46,516 nt of DNA from Clostridia bacterium (lineage in GTDB: Bacteria > Bacillota > Clostridia > Oscillospirales > CAG-272): NCBI GenBank assembly GCA_017482465.1, contig JAFUMW010000116.1:1-46516 (forward strand). Direction: 5' to 3'. Positions 16,290 through 24,635 of the stretch are shown here, in pieces. Below the pieces are notes generated by a model. It saw only the letters and a list, made by a program, of their open reading frames with translations, was not told where the DNA came from and did not search any database. The translations under genes and the position numbers were made by a program. Each line of letters begins with the position of its first letter. Position 1 is the first letter of the stretch.

Positions 16290-16979
16290 TTAACCGTCGC
16301 TTCCGCGAAGCTTAGCCGAGGGTATATATTTTTTTATAACGGTGAGATATCTTTTCATGTCAGACTCGTCTGCCGCCGACATGCCCTCGCTTAAGATATC
16401 ACCCGAATCCTTGAAGGTCTGCAAGAAGTATTTTTCTGTACCTTCAAGCCATTTGCCGATCTCGTGAAAATCAGAGTCTGTGTGCAGTCCCTTTGCGACC
16501 GTTGTGCGAAACTCGTATGCGACCGATGATCCTTTCAGGTAATCGACACTTTCCTTCACCTTTTCGAGATGATCTGCTCCGCCGCATGTGGTAATATAGC
16601 TTGACGGCGAATTTTTTATGTCCATCGCCACGTAATCAACAAGCTTACTTTGTACAAGCTCTTTGAGCTTCTCCGGATTTGACCCGTTGGTGTCGAGTTT
16701 AACACTGTATCCGAGATCCTTGATCCTTGTAATGAACCCGGTGAGATCGGGTTGAAGTGTCGGTTCACCGCCCGAAACACATACACCGTCGAGTATACCT
16801 CGTCTCTTTTTCAAAAAATCGAAGAATTTTTCTTCATCAAGCTCCCCGCAGTCTGCTCTGACAAGAGAAGCGTTGTGGCAGAAGGGGCATCTGAAGTTAC
16901 AGCCGGCAGTAAACACCGTACAGGCGACCTTGCCGGGAAAGTCAAGAAGCGTAAGCTTCATAAGACCGCCGATCGTCAT
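16290..16979 (-). CDS. nrdG: Anaerobic ribonucleotide reductase activating protein (radical SAM)
   Basis: This activase uses SAM and a 4Fe-4S cluster to place the radical on NrdD Gly663. The 229-residue protein has the radical-SAM triad CNFRCPFC (CxxxCxxC, about residues 26-33) and the GGEP motif (SGGEPTLQPDL). It is first in the operon, behind the NrdR-controlled promoter at 17047-17075. The leader to the ATG is about 60 bases. Confidence 0.93.
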   Translation of the reverse strand: MTIGGLMKLTLLDFPGKVACTVFTAGCNFRCPFCHNASLVRADCGELDEEKFFDFLKKRRGILDGVCVSGGEPTLQPDLTGFITRIKDLGYSVKLDTNGSNPEKLKELVQSKLVDYVAMDIKNSPSSYITTCGGADHLEKVKESVDYLKGSSVAYEFRTTVAKGLHTDSDFHEIGKWLEGTEKYFLQTFKDSGDILSEGMSAADESDMKRYLTVIKKYIPSAKLRGSDG

Positions 16980-17020
16980 AATAATGTTTCCTTTTTTCGT
17001 TGTGGCTGGATTTTAAGCGA

Positions 17021-17067
17021 ACCCGATATTTTGTGGGTGCGAGACTATTGTACACTATATCTTGTGT
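17021..17067 (-). promoter_or_regulatory. Tandem NrdR boxes
   Basis: On the minus strand ACACAAGATATAGTGT (17052-17067) differs by one base from the NrdR consensus ACACWATATATWGTGT. A second, weaker box CCACAAAATATCGGGT (17021-17036) matches 12 of 16. Fifteen bases separate them, so the centres are 31 bases or three helical turns apart, the usual geometry. Box 1 fills the promoter spacer. Confidence 0.8.
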
Positions 17068-17075
17068 TTTGTCAA
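17047..17075 (-). promoter_or_regulatory. Promoter of nrdG-nrdD-trxB
   Basis: TTGACA and TACAAT are separated by 17 bases; the first NrdR box overlaps the spacer and the -10. Confidence 0.8.
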
Positions 17076-17300
17076 TATGATTTTACTAAAAAGATATAAT
17101 TTGGTACAAATGCCGAATATGCGTTTTTTATATGTCGAAAATAAACGGTGGAATAAGGCTTTCGGGACATATTAAAAAAAGGTTTTTGTGTATTTTTAAT
17201 AATAACGGTACTTTTTGTGTGAGTAAAGAATGAATGACGCCGCAAATATTTTGTGTAATACTCAATCGCCCCGAAAAAAATATGCATTTACAAAAAATGC

Positions 17301-17329
17301 TTGAAGAGAAACTGTATTTGTGGTATTAT
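17301..17329 (+). promoter_or_regulatory. Possible extra promoter in the nrdG/17467 intergenic region
   Basis: TTGAAG and TATTAT are separated by 17 bases, about 100 bases upstream of the better promoter at 17408. The region 17076-17400 otherwise holds nothing I can name; it is A/T-rich and has no ORF of note. Confidence 0.3.
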
Positions 17330-17407
17330 ATATTAAGGAAGAGTTTGTGCTTATCGGACATATATTGCTTTTTTTTGGACAGATTTTGCCGAGATATGCT
17401 TTGTTTA

Positions 17408-17436
17408 TTGATTTACATGTACCGATGTGCTACAAT
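17408..17436 (+). promoter_or_regulatory. Promoter of the C_GCAxxG_C_C gene
   Basis: TTGATT and TACAAT are separated by 17 bases, with GGAGAG and ATG 17467 downstream. Confidence 0.65.
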
Positions 17437-17466
17437 CTTACCTATAATATATAATGGAGAGATGTT

Positions 17467-17928
17467 ATGTGTGACCACGCAGAGCGCGCAAGAGAGCTGT
17501 TCGAAGCGGGATACAACTGCTCGCAAGCTGTTTTCGGCGCGTTTACCGATCTGACCGGATATGATCTTGACAGTGCAATGAGGCTTTCGTCATCATTCGG
17601 AGGCGGAATGGGACGTATGCGCGAGGTGTGCGGAGCAGTGAGCGGAATGTTCATGGTGCTCGGTGTACTGTACGGCTATAGCGACCCTTGTGCCAAGGAG
17701 GAAAAGACCGAGCATTATAAGAATGTACAAAGGCTTGCGGAGGAATTCAAGGAGATATACGGTTCTGTCATATGCCGCGAGCTGCTTGGTTCAAAGCAGG
17801 GCGGGCTCGGACATGTACCGGCAGACAGAACGCCTGAATATTACAATGCTCGTCCGTGTACGCGAATATGTATGGACTGCGCGGAAATACTTGACAGATT
17901 CATTAAAGAAAATCCAATTAAAAGGTGA
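17467..17928 (+). CDS. C_GCAxxG_C_C family protein (putative redox-active)
   Basis: This 153-residue soluble protein has the family's cysteine pattern. It shows YNCSQAVFGAF near residue 18, GGGMGRMREVCGAVSGMFM in the middle, ICRELLG, and a C-terminal CTRICMDCAEIL. The family (PF09719) is widespread in anaerobes and thought to be redox-active or metal-binding, without a proved reaction. The strong upstream promoter and the 24-base gap to the aldolase gene suggest a two-gene operon. Confidence 0.85.
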   Translation: MCDHAERARELFEAGYNCSQAVFGAFTDLTGYDLDSAMRLSSSFGGGMGRMREVCGAVSGMFMVLGVLYGYSDPCAKEEKTEHYKNVQRLAEEFKEIYGSVICRELLGSKQGGLGHVPADRTPEYYNARPCTRICMDCAEILDRFIKENPIKR

Positions 17929-17952
17929 ATTGATAAGAAAGGATAAAATAAT

Positions 17953-18597
17953 ATGAAGATTTTTATTGATACCGCGAATGTTGAAGAGATAAAGGCGGCG
18001 GCAAAGCTTGGCGTACTCAGCGGAGTAACGACCAACCCCTCGCTTATAGCGAAAGAGGGAAGAGACCTTAAGGACGTTATCGAGGAGATCGTGGCGCTTG
18101 TAGACGGCCCGATCAGTGCCGAGGTGACAGCCGAGGACGCAGAGGGAATGGTAGAGCAGGCAAAGGAGCTTGCAAAGATACACAAGAACATAGTTATAAA
18201 GATACCGGTATGCGAGGAAGGACTGAAGGCGACAAGCGCGCTTTCCAAACTCGGCATCAAGACAAATGTGACACTTATCTTCAGCAGTTCGCAGGCGCTT
18301 TTGGCGGCAAGAGCGGGTGCAAGCTTTGTAAGCCCGTTTATCGGCAGACTTGACGATATTTCGGCAGACGGCGCGATACTTGTTGAGGAGATCTCCGAGA
18401 TCTTCACATATTTCGGCATAGAGACCGAGATAATTGCGGCAAGCATAAGAGGTCCGCAGGATGTTATCAAGGCGGCAAGAGCGGGTGCTGACATAGCGAC
18501 CATCCCCTACAAGGTCATAATGCAGATGATCAAGCATCCTCTTACCGACAAGGGTATCGAAAAGTTCAACGAGGACATGAAAAAAGCGGCAAAATAA
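17953..18597 (+). CDS. fsa: Transaldolase-like fructose-6-phosphate aldolase
   Basis: This is a short transaldolase (214 residues) of the TalC/FSA group. It has the opening [26 protein letters not shown], and the Schiff-base lysine in NIVIKIPV (Lys83). [20 protein letters not shown] and [11 protein letters not shown] follow. Members either run as transaldolase in the pentose phosphate pathway or cleave fructose 6-phosphate to dihydroxyacetone and glyceraldehyde 3-phosphate; sequence alone does not settle which. AAAGGA lies upstream of the ATG. It ends at a strong terminator. Confidence 0.92.
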   Translation: MKIFIDTANVEEIKAAAKLGVLSGVTTNPSLIAKEGRDLKDVIEEIVALVDGPISAEVTAEDAEGMVEQAKELAKIHKNIVIKIPVCEEGLKATSALSKLGIKTNVTLIFSSSQALLAARAGASFVSPFIGRLDDISADGAILVEEISEIFTYFGIETEIIAASIRGPQDVIKAARAGADIATIPYKVIMQMIKHPLTDKGIEKFNEDMKKAAK

Positions 18598-18603
18598 TAC
18601 AAA

Positions 18604-18634
18604 AAAACAGACCGTGTCACACGGTCTGTTTTTT
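18604..18634. terminator. Bidirectional terminator between fsa and the SDR gene
   Basis: The stem ACAGACCGTG/CACGGTCTGT is flanked by A and T runs, so it serves both converging genes. Confidence 0.85.
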
Positions 18635-18645
18635 GTTGTGCCTTA

Positions 18646-19395
18646 TTATGTCGCTACGTTATCGCCGCCGTCAGCAACAACCGTATGTCCGCATATGATC
18701 TCGCCGTAATCGCTCATGAGATAGAAGGCTAATTCTGCGATCTCATCCGGACGTATAAAGCGTTCAATCGCGTGGCGCTCGTATTTCTGATCAATGCTGT
18801 GAGCATACCGTTTGATCATCGGAGTGAAGGTCGCACCGGGAGCGATACCGTTTATGATAATGCCGTTGTGGCCGTATTTTTTGCCAAACGATCTCGTCCA
18901 CTTTATGATCGCCTCTTTAGATGCACCGTAGTATCCGATAATATCCGTGTAAGCGGCATTTGAGGCAAAATTCAGAATATTACCTCGGATACCCCTTTCA
19001 AGCATATAATCTATCTCATTACGCATCAGGAAATATGCCGCCTTGAAATCCACAGCAGTAACGGTGTCCCATTCTTCGGAGGTGATATCCCACGGCTCGT
19101 AGCCCCTCCCTAAAACGCCGCTTCCGAGTGCCGCACAGTTAACAAAGCCGTTAAGACCGCCAAGAATAGTGCTGACCTCGTCAAATAATTCGATGTGCTT
19201 GTTTACATCTGCGATGTCAAATACCTTGTAATGAAGATTACGGCTGTTTATTTCTTCAGCTGCCGCCTGTAGCTTTGCCTCTGTCCTTCCGACTATCACT
19301 ACACTTGCACCGGCATCGCAAAAGCGCTTCGCAATAGCCTTACCTATACCGCTTCCGCCGCCAAAGATCAAAATTTTATCGTTTCTCAATTTCAT
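18646..19395 (-). CDS. Short-chain dehydrogenase/reductase
   Basis: This 249-residue SDR has the cofactor motif GGGSGIGKAIA, the serine in ILNFASNAAY, and the catalytic YxxxK in GYYGASKEAIIKW. VADGG is at the end. The Asn-Cys pair NCAALGSG replaces the usual NNAG. Substrate is unknown. It follows the glycyl radical enzyme gene by 28 bases on the same strand, so the two probably form a catabolic operon facing the AraC regulator. Confidence 0.88.
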   Translation of the reverse strand: MKLRNDKILIFGGGSGIGKAIAKRFCDAGASVVIVGRTEAKLQAAAEEINSRNLHYKVFDIADVNKHIELFDEVSTILGGLNGFVNCAALGSGVLGRGYEPWDITSEEWDTVTAVDFKAAYFLMRNEIDYMLERGIRGNILNFASNAAYTDIIGYYGASKEAIIKWTRSFGKKYGHNGIIINGIAPGATFTPMIKRYAHSIDQKYERHAIERFIRPDEIAELAFYLMSDYGEIICGHTVVADGGDNVAT

Positions 19396-19423
19396 TTAAT
19401 AACACCTCTGTCTTAAAACAATA

Positions 19424-20422
19424 TCACACGGGCTTTTCTGTTCTTGATATAAGCTCATTCTGCAAATCCTCATTTAAGAAGACAAAATAATCGGAAAATC
19501 CGCTTACTCTTACTCGCAGGCTCTTGTACTTTTCGGGAGTGACCTGTGCCTTTTTCATGTCCTCTTTTGAAACGTAATTAAGCTGATAATGAAGTCCTCC
19601 GAGCTTGAAGTAGGTTTCAAAAAGGTTGACAAGGCGCTCAAAGCTGTCATCATTTTTTACGATCTGCTCGTCCAAAAGCACGTTTGTGACCGTTTGACCG
19701 CAGAAAATCATATGGGAGTTTAATTTGGCAACAGAACTTAAAAGCGCGGGAAGTCCCTCTTTGTCCTTACCGTCATTTTGGCTGATACCGTAAGAGATCA
19801 TATCGCCGTCGTATCTGCCGTCGGGTGTTGCCTTGGTGAATTCTCCAAAGAATTTATGATGCTGATTGTAGCCGATAAGATTTCCGAGAAGGAATTTGTA
19901 GCCAAAGCAAGATTGCTTATCAGCCAGATAATTGCGGACACTTGTTGCAAATCTGCTCGCACAGTCGTTTGAAACTTCGTCGTTGTTACCGAAAAACGCG
20001 CCGTGTTTAAGAACACTGCTTCGCAAGCTGTCAAAGCCTTCCCAGTCTGCTTTCAATGCGTCAAGAAGCGTTCGCATTGAAACACGCTTTTCATCGAAAA
20101 CGAACTGTTTTATTATTGAAAGCGAGTCTATGACAGTTACTATGCCGATAAAGGCAAAATCTGCGATAGCGTTTTTTGCGCCTCCCTGTGTTATGCTTTT
20201 GGCACGCTCGATCGAGCCTTCGAAAAACATAGTGCTGACTAAATTCACATCTCTTGCTCTTACCGATTGGAAATTTTCGTAGTAGCCGATCGCTTTTTTT
20301 ATTGTTTCTTGAAGCTCACGTTCAAAAACCGAATAAAATTCATCGAAGCTTTTGCAGCTGCATATTTCTTCTTCACAATTATACAGTGTTCTTTCTATAG
20401 ATTTACGATATTTGTTTTGCAT
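19424..20422 (-). CDS. Glycyl radical enzyme, C-terminal part (frameshifted gene)
   Basis: This frame encodes the second half of a pyruvate formate-lyase-like glycyl radical enzyme. It ends with the radical loop RVRVSGFSDYFVFLNEDLQ followed by ELISRTEK. Its first in-frame ATG (20422) overlaps the end of the N-terminal frame by 28 bases and has no good ribosome binding site. The true junction is near 20398, where one extra base would fuse KTNIVN directly to IERTLYNCEEE without losing any residues. That points to a one-base deletion, or a sequencing error, in a once-continuous gene of about 710 residues. Confidence 0.8.
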   Translation of the reverse strand: MQNKYRKSIERTLYNCEEEICSCKSFDEFYSVFERELQETIKKAIGYYENFQSVRARDVNLVSTMFFEGSIERAKSITQGGAKNAIADFAFIGIVTVIDSLSIIKQFVFDEKRVSMRTLLDALKADWEGFDSLRSSVLKHGAFFGNNDEVSNDCASRFATSVRNYLADKQSCFGYKFLLGNLIGYNQHHKFFGEFTKATPDGRYDGDMISYGISQNDGKDKEGLPALLSSVAKLNSHMIFCGQTVTNVLLDEQIVKNDDSFERLVNLFETYFKLGGLHYQLNYVSKEDMKKAQVTPEKYKSLRVRVSGFSDYFVFLNEDLQNELISRTEKPV

Positions 20423-21546
20423 CCGCCCATAAATATGCCGCCGGGGAGCTGTGGCTCATTACAGCCCACCATCGTGTATTTGCAGGCAAGCTCAAACGGA
20501 AAGCCGGCAATTTCCATAAACGCTTTGATCCTCGGCTCGTCGTTTACAAATGCGATGCGCTTGTTGGGGTCCTTGCGCTCACAGTCCATTACATATTTAA
20601 GCACCTCTGTCGGTGTTTTCTTTGTCCAGCGAAGCGATATCTGCGGTATCCAGGTCGGAAGCTCGAGCATACTGTCGAGAATTAGCCTTGATAGCTCGTT
20701 AAAGCCATCCTCTCCGTTTTCAAGATATCCGCCGATACAGAAATGCGATTCGCCGCCGCGGTAGAATCGGTCAGATTCTATTGAAATTCTTGACTGAAGC
20801 ATTAAGAAAAGCTCTTGTAGATATGCCTTTGCATTCTCCTTTGTGAGAGTGCCGTTTGCGATATCCTTTACATAAAACGGGTAAAGATATCTGTCGATAC
20901 ACCCGATGCTGTCGGGAACAAAGGCGTAGATCACAAATACGCTCAGAATCGCCTCATAAAAGCTTTTTGCGGGATTGGCAGGTACGTTTTTTAGTGCTTG
21001 TGAAAGCTTTATGAGGTTTTCCCTGTATTCGCTGACATCCGTTTCTCTTGATTTTTCAAGCGCCGCGTGGGAGCATTTGTCTGCCCAGCAGATCACGGCG
21101 TCGGCAATTACATCAAGAGCGTCAAGAAACTCGATTTTTTCTTCCTCGGTCTGCTTTTGACGGGAAGCATCGATCTCGTCCTTGAGTCCGTTTATGCCGA
21201 TCCTTATAACCTTTTCAAAATCGGCAACGCTGTGCTGCCATTCAAAGGTGCAAAGACCTTCTATCGGTCTGTTGTAAAAGGCCGACATGATTTTGTTGAA
21301 GTTTTCGTGACCGTTACGGTTGAATATATCACCCATGACGTCACCGCAAAAGCGCAAGTATCCGGTAAGCGCTGTATATTCGCTTACGTACGGCTTTTGA
21401 TTAAGTATGTATTCCTTTGACCTTTTGGCGCTCATCATAACAGGCGGTAAAAAGAGGTCTTCCCGATCATACTCTGTGTCGGTATGTGGGACGAACATCT
21501 CGCCCTTTACTGTCATTTCGGTTAATTTTTTTATTCTGTCGATCAT
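20395..21546 (-). CDS. Glycyl radical enzyme, N-terminal part (frameshifted gene)
   Basis: This 383-residue frame holds the first part of the ten-stranded barrel and the active-site cysteine loop VGCNEPQLPGG near its end. The Cys-x-Glu pattern is that of dehydratase-type members such as glycerol dehydratase. Start 21546 is preferred over 21558 because AAGGA is then at workable spacing. It stops at TAG 20395-20397 where the frame is lost. No radical-SAM activase is nearby except nrdG, which belongs to NrdD. Substrate is unknown; regulation by the divergent AraC protein is likely. Confidence 0.78.
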   Translation of the reverse strand: MIDRIKKLTEMTVKGEMFVPHTDTEYDREDLFLPPVMMSAKRSKEYILNQKPYVSEYTALTGYLRFCGDVMGDIFNRNGHENFNKIMSAFYNRPIEGLCTFEWQHSVADFEKVIRIGINGLKDEIDASRQKQTEEEKIEFLDALDVIADAVICWADKCSHAALEKSRETDVSEYRENLIKLSQALKNVPANPAKSFYEAILSVFVIYAFVPDSIGCIDRYLYPFYVKDIANGTLTKENAKAYLQELFLMLQSRISIESDRFYRGGESHFCIGGYLENGEDGFNELSRLILDSMLELPTWIPQISLRWTKKTPTEVLKYVMDCERKDPNKRIAFVNDEPRIKAFMEIAGFPFELACKYTMVGCNEPQLPGGIFMGGCKTNIVNL

Positions 21547-21651
21547 TTTTACACACATCCTTCGTGTATTTTATACCTTGATTATATTCGTGTGCGCTTT
21601 CAAAGTAAATGTAAAATATAATGGTTTTATAATTTATGAGGATATTTTTTC

Positions 21652-21680
21652 TTGACTTCGCAGTAAATGCACGGTATAAT
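21652..21680 (+). promoter_or_regulatory. Promoter of the AraC-type regulator gene
   Basis: TTGACT and consensus TATAAT are separated by 17 bases. The leader to ATG 21701 would be only about 14 bases. Confidence 0.7.
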
Positions 21681-21700
21681 ATAAGCGGCAGGTGATGAAA

Positions 21701-22501
21701 ATGAAGCTGTTTGAAAATGAAACGGTAAATATTTCGAAAATACGTACGGTGGTTGTATACGAAGGTAAAAACAGCGCAGGCGCAGGAGAGATATCCCGTT
21801 ACAATGTGAATCTGTCGACATATGAGCTTGTTTTCTTTCTTTCCGGTGAAGGCATAACAAGCTTTGCCGGCAAGACTGTGCACGATGTGCCGAATTCTGT
21901 CAGATTTCTGCCCAAGGGAATCAAAGACGGCGAATACACTGTAAAAAAGATCGAGAAAGGCGCTTGCATAGACATATATTTCGATACCGACGACGAGATG
22001 CCCGATCAAGTAATGCTTTTAAAAAATATGAATGAGCTTAAGCCGCTATTTATTAAGATGCATAACGTATGGAACACAAAGAAGGTAGGATACTACTCGG
22101 AATGTATGTCGATATTGTACGACATCATAAGGAAGATAAAGCAAAACCGCGAAAAATACAATTCAAGCGATCGCTTTGAAAAAATACAGCCGTCATACGA
22201 TTATATGCTGGCGCATTTTTGTGAGCATGATTTTGATTATAAGACTATGTGTGCAAGGTCGGGGCTGTCGTACGATTATTTCAAGGAGCTGTTTATAAAA
22301 AGATACCGAATGTCACCTGTAAAATACGTGACTATGTTAAGGCTTGACAAGGCGAAGGAGCTGCTTATAACCGATCGCTACAGCATCAGCGAGATCGCAG
22401 AGCAGTGCGGCTTTGAAAGCGTGTACTACTTTTCATCGGTGTTTAAGAAGCATGAGGGTGTGTCGCCGAAGAATTACAAATACAATGATGAAAAAAGGTG
22501 A
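21701..22501 (+). CDS. AraC-family transcriptional regulator
   Basis: Of 266 residues, the first 150 resemble a cupin-like sensor (YELVFFLSGEGITSFAGKTV, VRFLPKGIKDGEY). The last 100 form the double helix-turn-helix: YKTMCARSGLSYDYFKELF, then ISEIAEQCGFESVYYFSSVF with the family end GVSPKNYK. Start 21701 is chosen because AGGTGAT gives proper spacing; GTG 21692 and ATG 21695 are also in frame but overlap that site. It is divergent from the glycyl radical enzyme/SDR genes and probably controls them in response to their substrate. Confidence 0.9.
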   Translation: MKLFENETVNISKIRTVVVYEGKNSAGAGEISRYNVNLSTYELVFFLSGEGITSFAGKTVHDVPNSVRFLPKGIKDGEYTVKKIEKGACIDIYFDTDDEMPDQVMLLKNMNELKPLFIKMHNVWNTKKVGYYSECMSILYDIIRKIKQNREKYNSSDRFEKIQPSYDYMLAHFCEHDFDYKTMCARSGLSYDYFKELFIKRYRMSPVKYVTMLRLDKAKELLITDRYSISEIAEQCGFESVYYFSSVFKKHEGVSPKNYKYNDEKR

Positions 22502-22530
22502 ACGAAGCTCGTTCACCTTTTTGCTTTTTT
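22494..22530. terminator. Terminator between AraC and the small RHH-like gene
   Basis: A perfect 12-base stem AAAGGTGAACGA/TCGTTCACCTTT overlaps the AraC stop codon and is followed by TTGCTTTTTT. A runs on the left make it work on the minus strand as well. Confidence 0.85.
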
Positions 22531-22536
22531 GTTTTT

Positions 22537-22710
22537 TTACTGTTCTTCCTTTATGTTATCAAGCGCGACCCTGACCGCTTCGACCACAAAAGCCGTAAAG
22601 GTACAGCTCTTGCCCTTGATAGCGGCTTCGACCTCTTCGATTATGTCATTGGGGAAACGTATACATTTGTTTGTTGTCGGCGGTACCGACGGTATCTTAA
22701 ACTTTTTCAT
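22537..22710 (-). CDS. Small ribbon-helix-helix-like protein, 57 residues
   Basis: The frame begins at ATG 22710, behind AGGAG, and reads MKKFKIPSVPPTTNKCIRFP, then NDIIEEVEAAIKGKSCTFTA and FVVEAVRVALDNIKEEQ. A basic strand followed by two amphipathic helices is the layout of Arc/CopG ribbon-helix-helix DNA-binding proteins. No toxin gene sits beside it. Two ATTGCAA direct repeats at 22771-22789 in the shared upstream region could be an operator; this is inference. Confidence 0.7.
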   Translation of the reverse strand: MKKFKIPSVPPTTNKCIRFPNDIIEEVEAAIKGKSCTFTAFVVEAVRVALDNIKEEQ

Positions 22711-22782
22711 GCGATTCTCCTTATATTTTTATGCATAACTATTATATATAAAAAAATATTTAATATATGCATTGCAAATGTA

Positions 22783-22811
22783 TTGCAATTTATGAAAATA
22801 TGTGATATTAT
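22783..22811 (+). promoter_or_regulatory. Promoter of the small membrane protein gene
   Basis: TTGCAA and TATTAT are separated by 17 bases; AGGGGAG precedes ATG 22844. Confidence 0.6.
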
Positions 22812-22843
22812 ATATGTAATTTCACGTAAAGGGGAGAAAAAGG

Positions 22844-23050
22844 ATGAAAAAACTGAAATATATGGCGCTTGCGTCGCTCGTACTTGGAATAATAAGCGTC
22901 GGAGCGTGGCTGGTACCGCCTGTCGGATACCCGGTGTCGGTGATCGGTGTATTCCTTGGACTAAAAGGAAGCGAGGGAGAGCATGGACGGCTCGGTCTGG
23001 CGGGACTTGTTCTGTCGATGATCGGACTTATATTATGTGTGGCGGTGTAA
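22844..23050 (+). CDS. Small two-helix membrane protein (DUF4190-like)
   Basis: The 68-residue product has two hydrophobic segments (ALASLVLGIISVGAWLV and LGLAGLVLSMIGLILCVAV) joined by a Gly/Glu-rich loop. The repeated LxLGIIS/LVLSMIG pattern is like DUF4190 proteins. Function is unknown. It has its own promoter and terminator. Confidence 0.7.
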   Translation: MKKLKYMALASLVLGIISVGAWLVPPVGYPVSVIGVFLGLKGSEGEHGRLGLAGLVLSMIGLILCVAV

Positions 23051-23054
23051 TGCT

Positions 23055-23085
23055 ATCGGGGCGTTTTACGTCCCGATTTTTTATT
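23055..23085 (+). terminator. Terminator of the small membrane protein gene
   Basis: The stem ATCGGGGCG/CGTCCCGAT is followed by TTTTTATTTTG. Confidence 0.75.
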
Positions 23086-23150
23086 TTGTCTGCATTTACT
23101 CCTACAGACTAAGAGATAATAAAGATATATATTTGTTTTTGGGGGAGTAC

Positions 23151-24599
23151 ATGGACACACAAAAGCTTTCTATGATATCGGATTTTTACGAGTTTATAAT
23201 GGGCCGCGGTTATTTTTGCTCGCAAAAGGCGGACAGGTACGCGTATTTCGATCTGTATTTCAGACGTGTGCCTGACGGCGGCGGTTACGCTGTAGCCGCC
23301 GGGCTTGAGCAGGTATGTGAGTATATCGACTCAATGCGTTTCGACGCGGATGATCTTGATTTCTTGCGAGAGAGGGGGATAGACGATGAGGATTTTTTAA
23401 GATATCTGTCTCATTTTCGGTTTACCGGTGACATTTTCGCAGTTCCCGAGGGGACAGTCGTGTTTCCGAATGAGCCCATACTGACCGTACGCGCACCGAT
23501 GATCGAGGCACAGCTTATAGAGACCGCTCTGCTTTTGATGATAAACCATCAGTCGCTTATCGCAACAAAGGCGAGCCGTATGTCTTATGCTGCCCGGGGT
23601 AAGCCTGTTTTGGAGCTTGGCGCACGGCGGGCTCACGGAGCGGATGCGGCATTGCTCGGTGCGCGTGCCGCGTATATCGGCGGAAGCCATGCAACCTCGT
23701 GTACGCTTGCAGCCAAGCTTTACGGTATACCGAGTGTGGGTACGATGGCACACTCTTGGATACAGATGTTCGATTGCGAGTATGAGGCTTTTTGTGCGCA
23801 TCTGCGGCAGAACCCATACAACGCCACGCTTCTTGTTGACACATATGACACGCTCGGAAGCGGTATGCCGGCGGCGTGTGAGGCGATACGTGATGTGTTA
23901 TTGCCGCGCGGTATAACCAAAGCGTCGGTCAGACTTGATTCAGGCGATATCGAATATCTGTCAAAGAAGGCGCGCGCGATGCTCGACCTTTCGGGACTTG
24001 CGGAGTGCGGTATAACCGTTTCAAACTCGCTTGATGAGTACAAGATAAGCAGACTTTGCGCTGAACGAGCGCCGATAGATTCATTCGGCGCGGGAGAGAG
24101 CCTTATAACCTCGAAAAGCTCGCCTGTTTTCGGCGGTGTGTACAAGCTCGCGGCTGTTGAGGATGGCGGCGTGATATTGCCAAAGATAAAATTAAGCGAG
24201 AGTGTGAGCAAGATATCCGTGCCGGGCGTGAAGAAGCTTCTGCGTTTTTACGACACAGACGGCAAGGCTGTGGCGGATGAGATATTGCTTTCGGACGAGC
24301 CGATACCGTACGGCAGTCATACAATCTTCGATCCCGAGGCGACATGGAAAACGAAAACGCTTGTTAACTACAGTGTACGCGAGCTTCTTGTTCCGATATA
24401 CCTCGGCGGAGAGCGGATATACGAGCTTCCGGACGTCGGCAGTATAAAAAGCTACTGTGAAAGAGAAAAAGCAACGCTGTGGAGCGAGATAAGACGGCTT
24501 GAAAGTCCTCATATTTATTATGTCGATCTGTCCGAACGGCTATGGACACTCAAGCGCCGTATGACAGGTCAGCGCAGGTCTGAATTTTTTCTCAGATGA
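23151..24599 (+). CDS. pncB: Nicotinate phosphoribosyltransferase
   Basis: The enzyme joins nicotinate and PRPP to give nicotinate mononucleotide in NAD salvage. Start 23151 follows GGGGGAG; the upstream in-frame region reads through the preceding terminator and is rejected. The 482-residue protein has the opening LSMISDFYEFIMGRGYF, the His-containing GTMAHSWIQMF, LLVDTYDTLGSG, VRLDSGDIEYLSKKAR and DSFGAGESLITS. The length fits the longer Bacillota-type form. Confidence 0.93.
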   Translation: MDTQKLSMISDFYEFIMGRGYFCSQKADRYAYFDLYFRRVPDGGGYAVAAGLEQVCEYIDSMRFDADDLDFLRERGIDDEDFLRYLSHFRFTGDIFAVPEGTVVFPNEPILTVRAPMIEAQLIETALLLMINHQSLIATKASRMSYAARGKPVLELGARRAHGADAALLGARAAYIGGSHATSCTLAAKLYGIPSVGTMAHSWIQMFDCEYEAFCAHLRQNPYNATLLVDTYDTLGSGMPAACEAIRDVLLPRGITKASVRLDSGDIEYLSKKARAMLDLSGLAECGITVSNSLDEYKISRLCAERAPIDSFGAGESLITSKSSPVFGGVYKLAAVEDGGVILPKIKLSESVSKISVPGVKKLLRFYDTDGKAVADEILLSDEPIPYGSHTIFDPEATWKTKTLVNYSVRELLVPIYLGGERIYELPDVGSIKSYCEREKATLWSEIRRLESPHIYYVDLSERLWTLKRRMTGQRRSEFFLR

Positions 24600-24601
24600 T
24601 A

Positions 24602-24630
24602 TTGACAAGCGTGTGCGGCTCTGCTATAAT
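24602..24630 (+). promoter_or_regulatory. Promoter of uvrB-uvrA
   Basis: Consensus TTGACA and TATAAT are separated by 17 bases. A second weaker candidate, TTGCAT N16 TAAAAT, lies at 24683-24710. Confidence 0.75.
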
Positions 24631-24635
24631 AGTAT

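Noticed and set aside
17467..18597. The C_GCAxxG protein and aldolase as part of the nrd operon
   Set aside because: They are on the opposite strand with their own promoter nearly 400 bases away from the NrdR boxes.
20385..20430. Programmed -1 frameshift in the glycyl radical enzyme gene
   Set aside because: The bases around the frame change (GTAAATCTATAG) do not form a slippery heptamer and no strong downstream hairpin or upstream SD-like stimulator is seen.
23037..23150. Longer N-terminus for nicotinate phosphoribosyltransferase
   Set aside because: The extension reads through the terminator of the preceding gene; GGGGGAG fits ATG 23151 instead.
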